Below, piece after piece: positions 23,781-31,687 of a stretch of DNA of 38,990 nt. The position numbers and the translations under genes were made by a program. The DNA is from DATARH01 sp050246595 (lineage in GTDB: Bacteria > Pseudomonadota > Alphaproteobacteria > ATCC43930 > CGMCC-115725): the NCBI GenBank assembly GCA_050246595.1, contig JBFWVT010000045.1, positions 1 to 38,990 on the forward strand, written 5' to 3'. Under the pieces are notes generated by a model. The model did not search any database. It saw only the letters and a list, made by a program, of their open reading frames with translations, and had not been told where the DNA came from. Each line of letters opens with the position of its first letter. Position 1 is the first letter of the stretch.

Positions 23781-24224
23781 ATGCGCGCAATCCGATGGCT
23801 AACCGGAGCCTTGTTTCTGACCGGCGCAATCATGGCCGCCGATGCCGGCGCGGCCGAACTCAAGGTGCTGAGCCCCGAGGCGATGAAGCCGGCCTTGCAG
23901 GAACTCGCCGCGGCATACGAGAAAGAATCCGGAAACAAGCTGAAGATCGAATACGCCCCGGTCGAGGCGATTCAGAAGAAGGTCGATGACGACGAGGATT
24001 ACGACGTCGTGATTATGGACCAGAAACAGACTGAAGCTCTCAGAAGGACGGCCAAAGTCGTCGGCGGTACGATCAAGAAACTGGCGAGCGAGAACGATCG
24101 AGAGTATGTCGCCTCGTCGCCGATGCTGAGCGAGCAGCCGGTCGCGGCCCAGACGCTGATCAAGTTCCTCGACAGCCCGAAAGCGGCCGAAGTCTACAAG
24201 GCCAAGGGCTTGCAGCGAAGCTGA
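23781..24224 (+). CDS. ModA-like periplasmic binding protein with internal deletion
   Basis: The product is 147 aa with a signal peptide (cleavage likely after ADAGA, about residue 25). The mature start ELKVLSPEAMKPALQELAAA and the DYDVVIMDQKQTEAL and KVVGGTIKKLA segments match the first lobe of molybdate-type binding proteins. The C-terminus TLIKFLDSPKAAEVYKAKGL matches the family's end. About 100 residues that normally lie between, forming most of lobe 2, are absent, yet the frame is intact. Ligand binding is doubtful. No modBC transport genes are nearby. Confidence 0.8.
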   Translation: MRAIRWLTGALFLTGAIMAADAGAAELKVLSPEAMKPALQELAAAYEKESGNKLKIEYAPVEAIQKKVDDDEDYDVVIMDQKQTEALRRTAKVVGGTIKKLASENDREYVASSPMLSEQPVAAQTLIKFLDSPKAAEVYKAKGLQRS

Positions 24225-24249
24225 CGGGCCGGCGGACTGACAGACCGAC

Positions 24250-25122
24250 GTGAAGCCGGCTTCGGACCGCGTCGCTCTCGTCACCGGTGCAAGCGCCGGG
24301 ATCGGACTGGAAACCGCGCTCGGCCTGGCACGCGCCGGGTTCCGCGTCGTCATGGCCGGGCGCGATGCGATGCGCACCGAGCGGGCCCGCGCGGCGGTTG
24401 TCGAGCGTCTGAGGGCCGACCGCTCGGGTTCCGAGCGGATCGAGACCGCGCTCGCCGACTTCGCCAGCCTCGCTTCGGTACGCTCCCTGGCTGGAACGGT
24501 GCGGGGCCGATATGACCGGCTCAACGTGCTCGTCAACAATGCCGGGATCATCGCGCCGCGCTACCAGCTCTCGCAGGACGGGTACGAGCTGACGGTTGCG
24601 GTCAACCATCTCGCGCCGTTCCTGCTGACCAATCTGCTGCTCGACCGGCTGCGCGCATCGGCCTCGGAAGCGGCGCCGGGGCGCGTCATTACGGTTGCCT
24701 CGCAGGCGCATCGCGGCGCGCGGCTCGATCTTCGGACATGGATGCGCCCGGACGGATGGAGCCCGTTGCAGGCTTACGGCCGCTCGAAACTGTGCAACAT
24801 CCTGTTCACGCGCGCCCTGGCGCGGCGGCTCGCGGCACGCGAGGTCGTCGCGGCCTCGCTGCATCCGGGGGTCATCGCGACAAAAATCGGCGATTCGGCC
24901 GGCACCCTGACCGGGTTCGGCTGGCGGCTGGCAAAACCGTTTTTCCCATCGCCGGAAAAAGGAGCGCGCACGACGCTGTTTCTCGCGACGACACCCGACC
25001 CGATGCCGTATCACGGTGCCTATCTGATCGACAGCAAACCGGCCTACCCGCACCCGACCGCGCTCGACGACGCCTTGGCCGAGCGTCTCTGGGCCGAAAG
25101 CGCACGGTTGGTCGGGCTGTGA
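24250..25122 (+). CDS. Short-chain dehydrogenase/reductase (retinol dehydrogenase-like)
   Basis: This is a 290-aa classical SDR. The cofactor motif TGASAGIG is at 12-19, NNAG at 96-99, and the active site has Ser151, Tyr176 and Lys180 (YGRSK). The Arg at 38 after the second strand (AGRDAMR) suggests NADP(H). The C-terminal extension with YLIDSKPAYPHPTALDD resembles the RDH/WW-oxidoreductase branch. It starts at GTG, 25 bp after the truncated ModA-like gene. Substrate unknown. Confidence 0.9.
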   Translation: MKPASDRVALVTGASAGIGLETALGLARAGFRVVMAGRDAMRTERARAAVVERLRADRSGSERIETALADFASLASVRSLAGTVRGRYDRLNVLVNNAGIIAPRYQLSQDGYELTVAVNHLAPFLLTNLLLDRLRASASEAAPGRVITVASQAHRGARLDLRTWMRPDGWSPLQAYGRSKLCNILFTRALARRLAAREVVAASLHPGVIATKIGDSAGTLTGFGWRLAKPFFPSPEKGARTTLFLATTPDPMPYHGAYLIDSKPAYPHPTALDDALAERLWAESARLVGL

Positions 25123-25193
25123 CGGGACATACGCGCCCCTGCCGGCTGTCCGCTGGCGGAGAAGGAAATTCTGCCTGCCTCTGCTTCACCTGC

Positions 25194-25649
25194 TTAGGCT
25201 TCAGGCGCGGCCGGCCGCGAGGCCAGCTCCTTGCGCAAAGCTCTGATTTCCTCGAAACGCTTTGTCACATCGCGCAGGACCGCCGCAATGCCGATCAGAT
25301 TGCCCTCACGGTCCCGGTACGGGAGGATCGTGAATTCGATCGAGATGCGCCTTCCATCCTTGCGCAGCGCCGGAACCGCAAGAACATCCCCGTCCCCGTA
25401 TCGCGTTTTTCCCGTTTTCATCGTCTCGGTATACGCACCCCAATGACGCGCCCGCAGATTTTCGGGGATGATGATGTCGAGCGATCGTCCGCTCGCCTCC
25501 TCTGCCGAATAGCCGAAGATCCGCTCGGCGCCGCGGTTCCAGAACCGGATCAAGCCTCCGTAATCCGCGTAGATGACAGCGTCGGGTCCATCGTTGACGA
25601 GGGTCCAACAGAACCGGCTGCTGTCGAGCCCCATGTGACCGGCGGACAT
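25194..25649 (-). CDS. Stand-alone PAS-domain protein
   Basis: The 151-aa product is one PAS fold with its PAC segment: DGPDAVIYADYGGLIRFWNR, GAERIFGYSAEEASGRSLD, then RKDGRRISIEFTILPYRDRE and GIAAVLRDVTKRFEE. No output domain follows, only a short helical tail. The start is set at the ATG with GGGAGG seven bases upstream; in-frame ATGs further upstream (25691, 25802) lack such a site. The ligand is unknown; a sensory or partner-binding role is inferred. Confidence 0.88.
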   Translation of the reverse strand: MSAGHMGLDSSRFCWTLVNDGPDAVIYADYGGLIRFWNRGAERIFGYSAEEASGRSLDIIIPENLRARHWGAYTETMKTGKTRYGDGDVLAVPALRKDGRRISIEFTILPYRDREGNLIGIAAVLRDVTKRFEEIRALRKELASRPAAPEA

Positions 25650-25974
25650 TTTCAAGCCTCCCGCGGCAAAACAACCCGGATGCTCATCCATGGAAATACC
25701 GCCAGGCTGATCGCGGCGGCTATGAGCAAAGGGAATAATTGTTAAATTGATGTCGGCAGGCTTGTATATCAAGCAGGCTTGAATCTTTTGATCCGCGGCC
25801 ATGCGCTTCTCTTAACCTGGAACTATTTTATTTTCCGGCACGGCACATGGATTGTTTATTCCGAGGGACCGGGTTCCGGGACACGGGCGTTGTCGGCCCT
25901 GTTCCCGGATCGAGTCCGGGCGGGTGACGCAAGATTTCCGCCCCCGGTGGAAGGCCGAGCGGCCGGGCAGCCTT

Positions 25975-26472
25975 CTATTCTACGCTGTTCGCCGGGTTGA
26001 GCGCGGCGCGCCAACGGTGCAGCACCGAACGCAGCGTTTCCGCCAACTCGCGGCGCGTCGGCGCGCCGAGAAAATCGGCAATCGGCAGCGTCCTGCCATG
26101 CGACGCCAGCAGCAGCCGGTTCGATTCGTCCGGCCGCTCCAGCAGGATCACCCGCAGCCAGAACGGCTGAAACCGCCAGACCCGGCGCTCGCCGTAGACA
26201 TCGACCCGCTCGACGGTGAATTCCTCCCCGGCGAGGCGCAGGATTTCGCGCTGTCTCGCGCTGCGATAGCTGAGGCGGAACGCGAGATAGACCAGCGCCA
26301 CATCGAGACCGAAAAATCCGACGACCGGCCAGGCGCCGATCATCACAAAACCAATGCCGAGCGCCAGGCTGACAAGACCGAGCAGCAGCATCAGGATATG
26401 AAAACCGTGCGAAGGCAGACTGCGGTGCGGCAGCAGCACGCGCTCGAAAAAGACATCGGTACCCGTGCTCAT
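25975..26472 (-). CDS. DUF2244 integral membrane protein
   Basis: The 165-aa protein has two adjacent transmembrane helices (about 24-46 and 48-66; LLPHRSLPSHGFHILMLLLG and GFFGLDVALVYLAFRLSYRS) and a C-terminal cytoplasmic beta-rich domain. This matches DUF2244, a family of unknown function found in alphaproteobacteria and often seen beside nth. It is divergent from nth with only 22 bp between start codons. The 350-bp stretch upstream of its 3' end (25650-25974) is partly AT-rich and shows no gene. Confidence 0.85.
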   Translation of the reverse strand: MSTGTDVFFERVLLPHRSLPSHGFHILMLLLGLVSLALGIGFVMIGAWPVVGFFGLDVALVYLAFRLSYRSARQREILRLAGEEFTVERVDVYGERRVWRFQPFWLRVILLERPDESNRLLLASHGRTLPIADFLGAPTRRELAETLRSVLHRWRAALNPANSVE

Positions 26473-26494
26473 TGCGGGAAGATAAGATGCGGAG

Positions 26495-27292
26495 ATGCCG
26501 CCCGCCAAGAAATCCGCGCCGCGTTCCTCACAAACCGCAAGCGCGCAGAAGCCAGCGCCGGCGCGGCCGTTCTCGGCAGCGGAAATCGAGGAGTTCTACC
26601 GGCTTCTGGCGGCGAGCCGGCCGATCCCGCGGACCGAGCTTGAGTTCATCAACCCGTACACGCTGCTGGTCGCGGTCGTGCTGTCGGCGCAGGCGACCGA
26701 TATCGGGGTCAACCGCGCGACCCCGGCGCTGTTCGCGGTCGCCGACACGCCGCAGAAGATGCTCGAACTCGGCGAGGAGCGGCTGAAGGAATTCATCCGC
26801 ACGATCGGGCTGTATCGGACGAAGGCGGCCAATATCATCAAGCTGTCGCGCATCCTGGTCGACGAACACGGCGGCGAGGTGCCGCGCGGGCGCGAGGCGC
26901 TCGAAAAACTGCCGGGGGTCGGGCGCAAGACCGCCAGCGTCGTGCTCAATGTCGCGTTCGGCGAGCCGACGATCGCGGTCGATACGCATATCTTCCGGGT
27001 CGGCAACCGCACCGGTCTCGCGCCGGGCAGGACGCCGCTGGAGGTCGAGCGCGGTCTCGAAGCCGTGACTCCGGCCGAGTACAAGCTCCATGCGCATCAC
27101 TGGCTGATCCTGCACGGGCGCTATGTCTGCAAGGCGCGCAAACCCGAATGCCCGGTCTGCGTCGTCGCCCATCTGTGCCGCTACGGCGACAAGACCCCGC
27201 CGGCCGAACTGGCCGCGATGCGCGCCGAGGTGCCCACCGCCGAACCGCTGCGCGAGCCGAAGCGGCGCCGCGGCGCGCGCTCGCCGGAGTAG
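26495..27292 (+). CDS. nth: Endonuclease III (DNA glycosylase/AP lyase)
   Basis: Nth excises oxidised pyrimidines and cleaves the abasic site. The 265-aa protein has the helix-hairpin-helix LPGVGRKTASVVLN with catalytic Lys145, and catalytic Asp163 in VDTHIFRV. The 4Fe-4S cluster ligands are Cys212, Cys219, Cys222 and Cys228, in the normal C-x6-C-x2-C-x5-C spacing. Both tails are longer than in E. coli and rich in Lys, Arg, Pro and Ala. GGAG lies immediately before the ATG, so the exact start is slightly uncertain. Confidence 0.96.
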   Translation: MPPAKKSAPRSSQTASAQKPAPARPFSAAEIEEFYRLLAASRPIPRTELEFINPYTLLVAVVLSAQATDIGVNRATPALFAVADTPQKMLELGEERLKEFIRTIGLYRTKAANIIKLSRILVDEHGGEVPRGREALEKLPGVGRKTASVVLNVAFGEPTIAVDTHIFRVGNRTGLAPGRTPLEVERGLEAVTPAEYKLHAHHWLILHGRYVCKARKPECPVCVVAHLCRYGDKTPPAELAAMRAEVPTAEPLREPKRRRGARSPE

Positions 27293-27308
27293 CCTGTCAG
27301 GTTGCGCG

Positions 27309-28361
27309 TTACGCCTCGGCCAGCACGTTGACGCCGCGCGCCGCCTCGACGATCTCGCGCCAGGTCTCGTCGTCGATCGGAATGCCATCGCGGAGGCGGG
27401 CGGCGCGGTTGGCGCGTTCGGGATCGCCGGGGATCAGGACCGGCTCGTCCGGGCGGCGCGGCGGCGCGGCGGTGATGTACTCCGCCATCGCCCGGATCTC
27501 GTCCGTCATCCATTCCTGATCGACGAGGCGGCTCGGGTCGATGACGATCGACAGCATGCCGTTTGTGACGCCCTCGGCTTTCTGACGCTCCGGGCGCATC
27601 GTGCCGCTGCCGGTTACCGCGCCGGCCAGCATCTCGCAGATAAAGGCCAGCGCGTAGCCCTTGTGCTCGCCAAAGGTCAGCAGCGAGCCGCGCGGCCGCC
27701 GGTACATAACATTGGGATCGGTGGTCGGCTCGCCCTCCGGGTCGAGCAGGGTCTCGGCGGCAATCTCTTGCCCCTTGTTGCGCGCCACCCGTACCTTGCC
27801 CATGGCGATGCGGCTGGTCGCCATGTCGGCGACGATCGGGCGCTCGGGCGCCGGGCCGGGCAAGGCGACGCAGACCGGGTTGGTGCCGAAACGGCCGTCG
27901 CGACCGCGCCACGGCGCCACCGCCGGGCGCTGGTCGGTGATGTTGACAAAATGGATCGAAACGAGACCGGCGCCGGCGCACATCTCGCCATAGGTGCCGA
28001 TGCGGCCGATATGGTGCGCGTTGCGCAAGGCGACGACCGCGACCCCGTCGCGCCTAGCCCGCTCGATGCCGATCAGGATCGCGTTGCGGGCGACGATCTG
28101 CCCCCAGCCGCGCTCGCCGTCATAAACGATCATCGACCCCTGGTCGCTGACGACCCGGCCCGGCTGGTTGACCGCCGCGTGCCCGCCGCGCAGGTTGCGC
28201 AGATAGGACGGGATCATGCCGACCCCGTGGCTGTCGTGGCCCTTCAGATTGGCCTCGACGAGATGCTCGGCGACGAGCGCCGCCTCCTCCTCGACGCTGC
28301 CGGCGGCGGTAAACACGCGGCGCGCGAGGCCGGTCAATCTGTCGGCGGGGACGGTCGGCAT
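27309..28361 (-). CDS. Ldh_2-family malate/L-lactate/ureidoglycolate-type dehydrogenase
   Basis: The 350-aa NAD(P)-dependent oxidoreductase belongs to the type-2 malate/L-lactate dehydrogenase fold, unrelated to classical LDH. It shows GHDSHGVGMIPSYL (41-54), the catalytic-His segment NAHHIGRIGTYGEM (114-127), APWRGRDGRFGTNP and FGEHKGYALAFICEMLAGA. Substrate (malate, lactate, sulfolactate and others) cannot be told. Its ATG shares one base with the pheA stop (TGATG), so the two are coupled. Confidence 0.9.
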   Translation of the reverse strand: MPTVPADRLTGLARRVFTAAGSVEEEAALVAEHLVEANLKGHDSHGVGMIPSYLRNLRGGHAAVNQPGRVVSDQGSMIVYDGERGWGQIVARNAILIGIERARRDGVAVVALRNAHHIGRIGTYGEMCAGAGLVSIHFVNITDQRPAVAPWRGRDGRFGTNPVCVALPGPAPERPIVADMATSRIAMGKVRVARNKGQEIAAETLLDPEGEPTTDPNVMYRRPRGSLLTFGEHKGYALAFICEMLAGAVTGSGTMRPERQKAEGVTNGMLSIVIDPSRLVDQEWMTDEIRAMAEYITAAPPRRPDEPVLIPGDPERANRAARLRDGIPIDDETWREIVEAARGVNVLAEA

Positions 28362-29239
28362 CAGCCTTCTCCAAGTTCCTGCTGCCGCGCCGCGATGCGC
28401 AGAGCGTGGGCCGGGTAGACGCCGAGGATCTTGACCTCGGTCGAGAAGAAGGCGAGTTCCTCCAACGCCAGCTTGAGCGGGCGGTTGTCGGGGTGCGCCT
28501 CGACATCGGCGTAGAACTGCGTCGCGGTGAACTGGCCGCCGACCATATAGCTTTCGAGCTTGGTCATGTTGACACCGTTCGTCGCAAACCCGCCCAGCGC
28601 CTTGTAGAGCGCCGCCGGGACGTTGCGCACGCTGAACACGAACGTCGTCACGGTCGGAGCGCCGCGCGGCGGCCGGACCGGTTCGCGCGACATGACCACG
28701 AAACGGGTCGTGTTGTGCTCGGCGTCCTCGATGTTCTGCGCCAGCGATACGAGACCGTAGATCTCGCCGGCCAGCTCGGAAGCGATCGCGGCGATAGACG
28801 GGTCGCCAAGCTCCTTGATCTCGGCGGCGCTGCCGGCCGTGTCGGCGCGCACGACCGGCGTCAAGCCGCGCGACCGGAGGAAGTTGCGGCATTGCGACAG
28901 CGCCTGGATATGGCTGCGCACCGCGCGGACCTGGTCGAGCGTCGCGCCGGGCAATGCCAGCAGATGATGGTTCACCCGCTCGAAATGTTCGCCGATGATA
29001 TAGAGACCCGAATCGGGCATCAGATGGTGGATGTCGGCGACCCGCCCGGCGACCGAGTTCTCGATCGGGATCATCGCCAGCCGCGCCGCGCCGTCGCGCA
29101 CCGCAGCAAAGGCGTCCTCGAAAGCCGGGCAGGGCAGGCTCGTCATTTCCGGAAAAACCCGCCGGCACGCCAGATCGGAATAGGCCCCCGGCGAACCCTG
29201 GAAGGCTATTGTCCGGCCCGGATTGGTTGTTGTGTCCAC
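28361..29239 (-). CDS. pheA: Prephenate dehydratase
   Basis: PheA converts prephenate to phenylpyruvate in phenylalanine synthesis. The 292-aa monofunctional enzyme has GSPGAYS (15-21), PIENS (58-62) and the catalytic TTRF (177-180), then a C-terminal ACT domain (about 196-280) with GVNMTKLESYMVGGQFTATQ, expected to bind phenylalanine for feedback control. The start is taken as GTG at 29239, giving MDTTTNPGRTIAFQGSPG. A longer frame to 29302 would translate the REP repeat and is unlikely. Confidence 0.95.
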   Translation of the reverse strand: MDTTTNPGRTIAFQGSPGAYSDLACRRVFPEMTSLPCPAFEDAFAAVRDGAARLAMIPIENSVAGRVADIHHLMPDSGLYIIGEHFERVNHHLLALPGATLDQVRAVRSHIQALSQCRNFLRSRGLTPVVRADTAGSAAEIKELGDPSIAAIASELAGEIYGLVSLAQNIEDAEHNTTRFVVMSREPVRPPRGAPTVTTFVFSVRNVPAALYKALGGFATNGVNMTKLESYMVGGQFTATQFYADVEAHPDNRPLKLALEELAFFSTEVKILGVYPAHALRIAARQQELGEG

Positions 29240-29270
29240 GCTTCCGCTGTCTCTGCCGAAAAGAAATCGC

Positions 29271-29346
29271 AGTCCCGGCGAAAGCCGGGACCCACCCGTC
29301 AAGCGCTGAGCAGCTTGATAAGTGGGTCCCGGCTTTCGCCGGGACT
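29271..29346. repeat. Perfect 25-bp inverted repeat between kdsB and pheA
   Basis: The arms 29271-29295 and 29322-29346 are exact reverse complements over 25 bp (AGTCCCGGCGAAAGCCGGGA plus CCCAC). Each arm also contains its own palindrome, TCCCGGCGAAAGCCGGGA. The inner 26 bases contain TCAAGC/GCTTGA. It is a doublet of the REP unit seen singly at 1172-1191. Confidence 0.93.
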
Positions 29347-29378
29347 ACCGGAAATGTAGACCGCAGGAGGCCCAGCTG

Positions 29379-30173
29379 TCATCGCGCCTCTCGCATCTGC
29401 TCCCGCGCATGGGCGAGATCGGCCGGCGTATCGACCTGAACCCCGAGCTGCGCCTTATCAATCAGGCTGACCCAGATGCGCATCCCGGCTTCGAGCGCGC
29501 GCAATTGTTCGAGCCGCTCGCGCTCTTCGAGAACGCCGCGCGGCAGGGTCACAAAACGGTCGAGCGCGGCGCGGCGATAGGCGTAGAGACCGACATGCTC
29601 GTAATGCGGCCCCTCGCCCCACGGCACCGCCGCCTTGCTGAAATACAGCGCGCGCGCCGGACGGGACCGGTCGGAAAACCCGGCCGCGACCTTGTTGACG
29701 CTGGTATCGGCGAGGGCGGCCGGGTCGGCGATCTCGGCCGCCAGCGTCGCGATATCGGCGTCGGTTTCGCCGAGCGCGGCCAGCGCGACCCGGATCGCCG
29801 CCGGGTCGAGCATCGGCATGTCGCCCTGGACATTGACGACGGCGTCATGAGTCCGCTGCGGATCGAGCGCCGAGAGCGCGGCGTGGATGCGGTCCGAACC
29901 GGTCGGCAATGCCGGGTCGGTCATGACGGCGCGACCGCCGGCGTGCTCGACCGCTTCGGCGATCGCGCGGTCGGCGCTGGCGACGACAACCGGGCCGACC
30001 CCGGAAGCGACAGCGCGGCGCCAGACCTGCACGATCATCGGTGCCCCGGCGATGTCGGCCAGCGGCTTGTTCGGCAGCCGGGAGGCGGCGAGCCGCGCCG
30101 GGATCAGCAGAATTGGGTTGCGGACCGGGTCTGGTGATCTCACTGCGGTAACGTACTCAGGCTCGTGGCTCAT
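29379..30173 (-). CDS. kdsB: 3-deoxy-manno-octulosonate cytidylyltransferase (CMP-KDO synthetase)
   Basis: KdsB activates KDO with CTP for lipopolysaccharide inner-core synthesis, so the host makes LPS. The 264-aa product has the nucleotide-binding LLIPARLAASRLPNKPLADI (22-41), the conserved TGSDRI, NVQGDMPML and YKR-type HVGLYAYRR segments, and a C-terminal GVQVDTPADL. An N-terminal leader of about 20 residues before the family start makes the exact start uncertain. It reads toward pheA across the REP doublet. Confidence 0.94.
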   Translation of the reverse strand: MSHEPEYVTAVRSPDPVRNPILLIPARLAASRLPNKPLADIAGAPMIVQVWRRAVASGVGPVVVASADRAIAEAVEHAGGRAVMTDPALPTGSDRIHAALSALDPQRTHDAVVNVQGDMPMLDPAAIRVALAALGETDADIATLAAEIADPAALADTSVNKVAAGFSDRSRPARALYFSKAAVPWGEGPHYEHVGLYAYRRAALDRFVTLPRGVLEERERLEQLRALEAGMRIWVSLIDKAQLGVQVDTPADLAHAREQMREAR

Positions 30174-30343
30174 CAACGCGACAAGATGCCCGGTTCGACT
30201 GTCCGCCGGAAGAGCGATATTCTTTACCGCTATCGGCGGCAAGGCGTCGTCGCGGGTGCGCGAACGGCTGGCCCGGTTAGCGGCGTCAGGGCGCAGCGCC
30301 CGCTGGCCGCCTCCGGTCTGCGCCAGAACATGAGACGAGGACG

Positions 30344-30868
30344 ATGTCGTCTTTTGAGTGGAACAAGGTCATCGCGTCGGTTCTGACGGCGATGATCGTC
30401 GCGATGGTCGCCGGGGTCCTGGCGAGCCAGGTCGTCAGCCCGCACCGGCTGCACCAGGCCGCTTATCTGCCGCCGGGCGCCGAAGCCGGAGCGAGCGCCG
30501 CTACGGCCGCCGCGCCGGCGGCGGCCGCAATCGAGCCGATCGAGCCGCTGATGGCGCAGGCCGATGTCGCGCGCGGTCAGCAGCTCGCCCGGAGCTGCGT
30601 GCAATGCCATACGTTCGAGCAGGGCGGCGCCAACAAGATCGGACCCAATCTGTTCGGCGTAACTGAACGGAACGTCGCCAGCGTCCCGGGTTTTCAGTAT
30701 TCGCCGGCCCTTGCGGCGCATCAGGGCGAGCATTGGAATGTCGAAGGGCTCAACGTGCTGATCGCGCGGCCGCAGCAATACGCGAGAGGCACAAAAATGG
30801 CGTTCCCCGGGATACCGAAACCGCAGGACCGGGCCGATGTCGTCGCCTATCTCCAGTCGCTGAAGTAA
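30344..30868 (+). CDS. Membrane-anchored class I cytochrome c
   Basis: The 174-aa protein has an uncleaved N-terminal helix (about 10-30), an Ala/Pro-rich linker (40-70) and a cytochrome c domain with the haem site CVQCH (85-89) and likely axial Met152 in TKMAFPG. The layout matches the CycM/cytochrome c552-type carriers that pass electrons from the bc1 complex to terminal oxidases in alphaproteobacteria. It is divergent from kdsB, with 170 bp between them. Confidence 0.93.
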   Translation: MSSFEWNKVIASVLTAMIVAMVAGVLASQVVSPHRLHQAAYLPPGAEAGASAATAAAPAAAAIEPIEPLMAQADVARGQQLARSCVQCHTFEQGGANKIGPNLFGVTERNVASVPGFQYSPALAAHQGEHWNVEGLNVLIARPQQYARGTKMAFPGIPKPQDRADVVAYLQSLK

Positions 30869-30891
30869 CCCGATTTCGGCGGGAGGCCCCG

Positions 30892-31662
30892 ATCGACCTC
30901 GACCGGTATCTCGCGTTCGCGACCGACCTCGCCGATGCCGCCGGGGCCGTGATCCGGCCGCGTTTCCGCCGGAACCTTGCGGTTGACGACAAACCCGATC
31001 TGTCTCCGGTTACGATCGCCGACCGCGAGGCCGAGGCGGCAATGCGGCGCCTGATAACGGCGCGCTTTCCCGATCACGGTGTCATCGGCGAGGAATTCGG
31101 CCGCGAGCGGGAGGATGCCGAGTTCGTCTGGGTACTCGACCCGATCGACGGCACCAAATCCTTTATCTCGGGCGTGCCGCTGTTCGGCACGTTGATCGCG
31201 CTCGCGCGACGCGGGCGCCCGATCCTCGGGGTCATCGATCAGCCGATCTCGCGCGAGCGCTGGATCGGCGCCGCCGGAAGGCCGACGATTTTCAACGGTA
31301 CGCCGGTGCGCGTCCGGTCGTGCCCGGCGCTCGCCGCCGCGACCCTGTTCGCGACCAGCCCCGATATGTTCGCCGGCGATGACCGGAAAGCGTTCGCCCG
31401 GGTCGCCGCCGCGGTCAAGCTGGTGCGGTTCGGCGCGGATTGCTATGCCTATGGCCTGCTGGCGCACGGCTTTATTGATCTGGTTATTGAATCGAGTCTC
31501 AAGCCCTACGATTTCAGTGCGATGCTGCCGATTGTCGAAGGGGCCGGCGGGATCGCTAGCGACTGGCGAGGCGCGCCGTTGACGGTCGCATCGGACGGGC
31601 GTGTCGCGGTTGCCGGAGACCGGCGCACGCACGAGGCGGCGCTGGCATTATTGGCGGCTTAA
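30892..31662 (+). CDS. hisN: Inositol-monophosphatase-family phosphatase (HisN-type), apparent ATC start
   Basis: The 256-aa enzyme has the metal-binding motifs GEEFG (66-70) and DPIDGT (83-88) and the C-terminal YDFSAMLPIVEGAGG. Family members with this layout act as histidinol-phosphate phosphatase in alphaproteobacteria; inositol monophosphatase is the alternative. No ATG, GTG or TTG exists in a suitable place. ATC at 30892 lies 5 bases after a perfect GGGAGG and exactly where relatives begin (DLDRYLAFATDLADAAG). It follows cytochrome c by 23 bp. Confidence 0.85.
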   Translation: MDLDRYLAFATDLADAAGAVIRPRFRRNLAVDDKPDLSPVTIADREAEAAMRRLITARFPDHGVIGEEFGREREDAEFVWVLDPIDGTKSFISGVPLFGTLIALARRGRPILGVIDQPISRERWIGAAGRPTIFNGTPVRVRSCPALAAATLFATSPDMFAGDDRKAFARVAAAVKLVRFGADCYAYGLLAHGFIDLVIESSLKPYDFSAMLPIVEGAGGIASDWRGAPLTVASDGRVAVAGDRRTHEAALALLAA

Positions 31663-31687
31663 GATCGCATTCAGGACAGGAGGCATG

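Noticed and set aside
27309..29168. An apparent 619-residue fusion protein ending in the Ldh_2 dehydrogenase
   Set aside because: The first 269 residues are the out-of-frame reading of pheA. The real start has GGAGA upstream and overlaps the pheA stop by one base.
29239..29302. A longer PheA N-terminus starting MTGGSRLSPG
   Set aside because: Those residues are a translation of the REP doublet; homology begins just after the GTG at 29239.
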